Below are positions 7,290 through 7,841 of a stretch of 7,841 bases of DNA, one piece after another. How positions within the stretch are numbered: the first letter of the stretch is position 1; every line of letters begins with the position of its first letter. The DNA is from Thiomargarita sp. (GTDB taxonomy: Bacteria > Pseudomonadota > Gammaproteobacteria > Beggiatoales > Beggiatoaceae), in the NCBI GenBank assembly GCA_030618965.1, contig JAUXCJ010000033.1, positions 1 through 7,841 of the forward strand, read 5' to 3'. The translations under genes and the position numbers were made by a program. The notes beneath the pieces are model-generated. The model worked only from the letters and a program-made list of their open reading frames with translations. It ran no database searches and had not been told where the DNA came from.

Positions 7290-7841
7290 TCAACGCACCT
7301 TAACCTTGATAAGTTCCTCTCCGTTCGCATCGCTTAAATGGACGGCGCAGGCAATACAAGGATCGAAACTGTGAATGGTACGCAAAATTTCTACGGGTTG
7401 TTTGGCATCGTGCAAAATATGGTTATCCTGTAAGGCCGCTTCATAAGCACCTGGTTGACCATTGGCATCGCGTGGACCGGCATTCCATGTGCTAGGTACA
7501 ACTGCTTGGTAGTTCTTGATGGTTTCATCTTCAATCACAATCCAGTGGGCGAGGCCACCACGCGGTGCTTCCATGAAGCCAACACCTTGTGCTTGTTTCG
7601 GCCACGATGATGGTTCCCATAATACTTCATTAAAGGTTTTGGTATTGCCTGCTTTGATGTTGGTAATCAGGTCGTCAAACCAGCCCTGCATGGCATCTGC
7701 AAATAGCTTAGTTTCCAGTGTGCGTGCTGCTGTGCGACCCAGTGTTGAAAACAGGGCTGTTACTGGAAGATCCAGCTTTTTCAGTGTCATAGCAACCAGT
7801 TCTTTGGTTTGTTCGTGTCCACTTGCGTAAAGCATGAGCAC
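7290..7841 (-). CDS. hupL: [NiFe]-hydrogenase large subunit, C-terminal part, cut by right window edge
   Basis: This is the last 183 residues of the catalytic subunit of an uptake (group 1-like, HupL/HyaB/HoxG-type) [NiFe] hydrogenase, which oxidises H2 and passes electrons through the small subunit, usually to a membrane cytochrome b. Diagnostic blocks are EAPRGGLAHWIVIEDETI, NYQAVVPSTWNAGPRD and, near the end, RTIHSFDPCIACAVH, whose CxxC supplies the second cysteine pair binding the Ni-Fe centre. The 15 residues after that His (LSDANGEELIKVKVR) match the C-terminal extension removed by a HupD/HyaD-type maturation protease, so the gene encodes an unprocessed precursor. The N-terminal RxCGxC pair, the small subunit and the maturation genes lie outside the window. 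The exact subgroup, and so the gene name, cannot be fixed from this part. The coding frame is open to the window edge; no start is present. Confidence 0.95.
   Translation of the reverse strand: MLMLYASGHEQTKELVAMTLKKLDLPVTALFSTLGRTAARTLETKLFADAMQGWFDDLITNIKAGNTKTFNEVLWEPSSWPKQAQGVGFMEAPRGGLAHWIVIEDETIKNYQAVVPSTWNAGPRDANGQPGAYEAALQDNHILHDAKQPVEILRTIHSFDPCIACAVHLSDANGEELIKVKVR

Noticed and set aside
7516..7830. 104-codon plus-strand open frame over the hydrogenase gene
   Set aside because: Antisense to a strongly conserved hydrogenase sequence; no independent support.
7839..7841. GTG at the right edge as the start of the hydrogenase gene
   Set aside because: Family proteins are several hundred residues longer on the N-terminal side; the frame is simply cut by the window.

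Overview
The window looks like chromosomal DNA of an AT-rich gammaproteobacterium. The N-terminal part of ParC reads almost colinearly with the enterobacterial protein. ThiC sits behind a canonical TPP riboswitch, and the right edge carries the catalytic subunit of an uptake-type [NiFe] hydrogenase. The base composition, the hydrogenase and the style of the intergenic palindromes would suit a sulfur-oxidising Thiotrichales/Beggiatoa-like host. That placement is inference from memory of such genomes; no marker in the window proves it.

Layout, left to right. (1) 1-1177, minus: the N-terminal 392 codons of parC, running off the left edge. (2) 1178-1279: a short gap with a C/G-rich imperfect hairpin. 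(3) 1280-2308, minus: a patatin-like phospholipase. (4) 2309-2535: a very AT-rich divergent promoter region. (5) 2536-3564, plus: a PDC/Cache-type sensor protein with no visible membrane segment, followed by a strong hairpin terminator. (6) 3636-4292, minus: a divergent member of the protein-L-isoaspartate methyltransferase family. (7) 4377-6311, plus: promoter, TPP riboswitch and thiC. (8) 6332-6402: a long, nearly perfect inverted repeat between convergent genes. (9) 6409-7035, minus: an unrecognised protein with weak acetyltransferase-like features. (10) 7036-7289: a gap with tandem ATTAA-containing repeats and a 29-codon ORF with a good ribosome binding site. (11) 7290-7841, minus: the C-terminal 183 residues of the [NiFe]-hydrogenase large subunit, running off the right edge.

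The genes do not form one pathway. Housekeeping functions (topoisomerase IV, thiamine pyrimidine synthesis, hydrogen oxidation) are interleaved with single accessory genes, each bounded by its own hairpin or divergent promoter. The clearest regulatory story is thiC: high thiamine pyrophosphate should switch it off through the leader riboswitch. I found no defence island, CRISPR array, transposase, phage module or RNA gene.

The points most worth a second look are: a methionine at the quinolone-contact serine of ParC; a Tyr/Cys/His-rich imperfect tandem duplication inside the patatin domain next to its catalytic Asp; the apparent loss of the catalytic serine in the isoaspartyl-methyltransferase homologue; and a cytoplasmic-looking Cache-type protein divergent from the lipase. 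I do not see convincing evidence of a wholly new multi-gene system.
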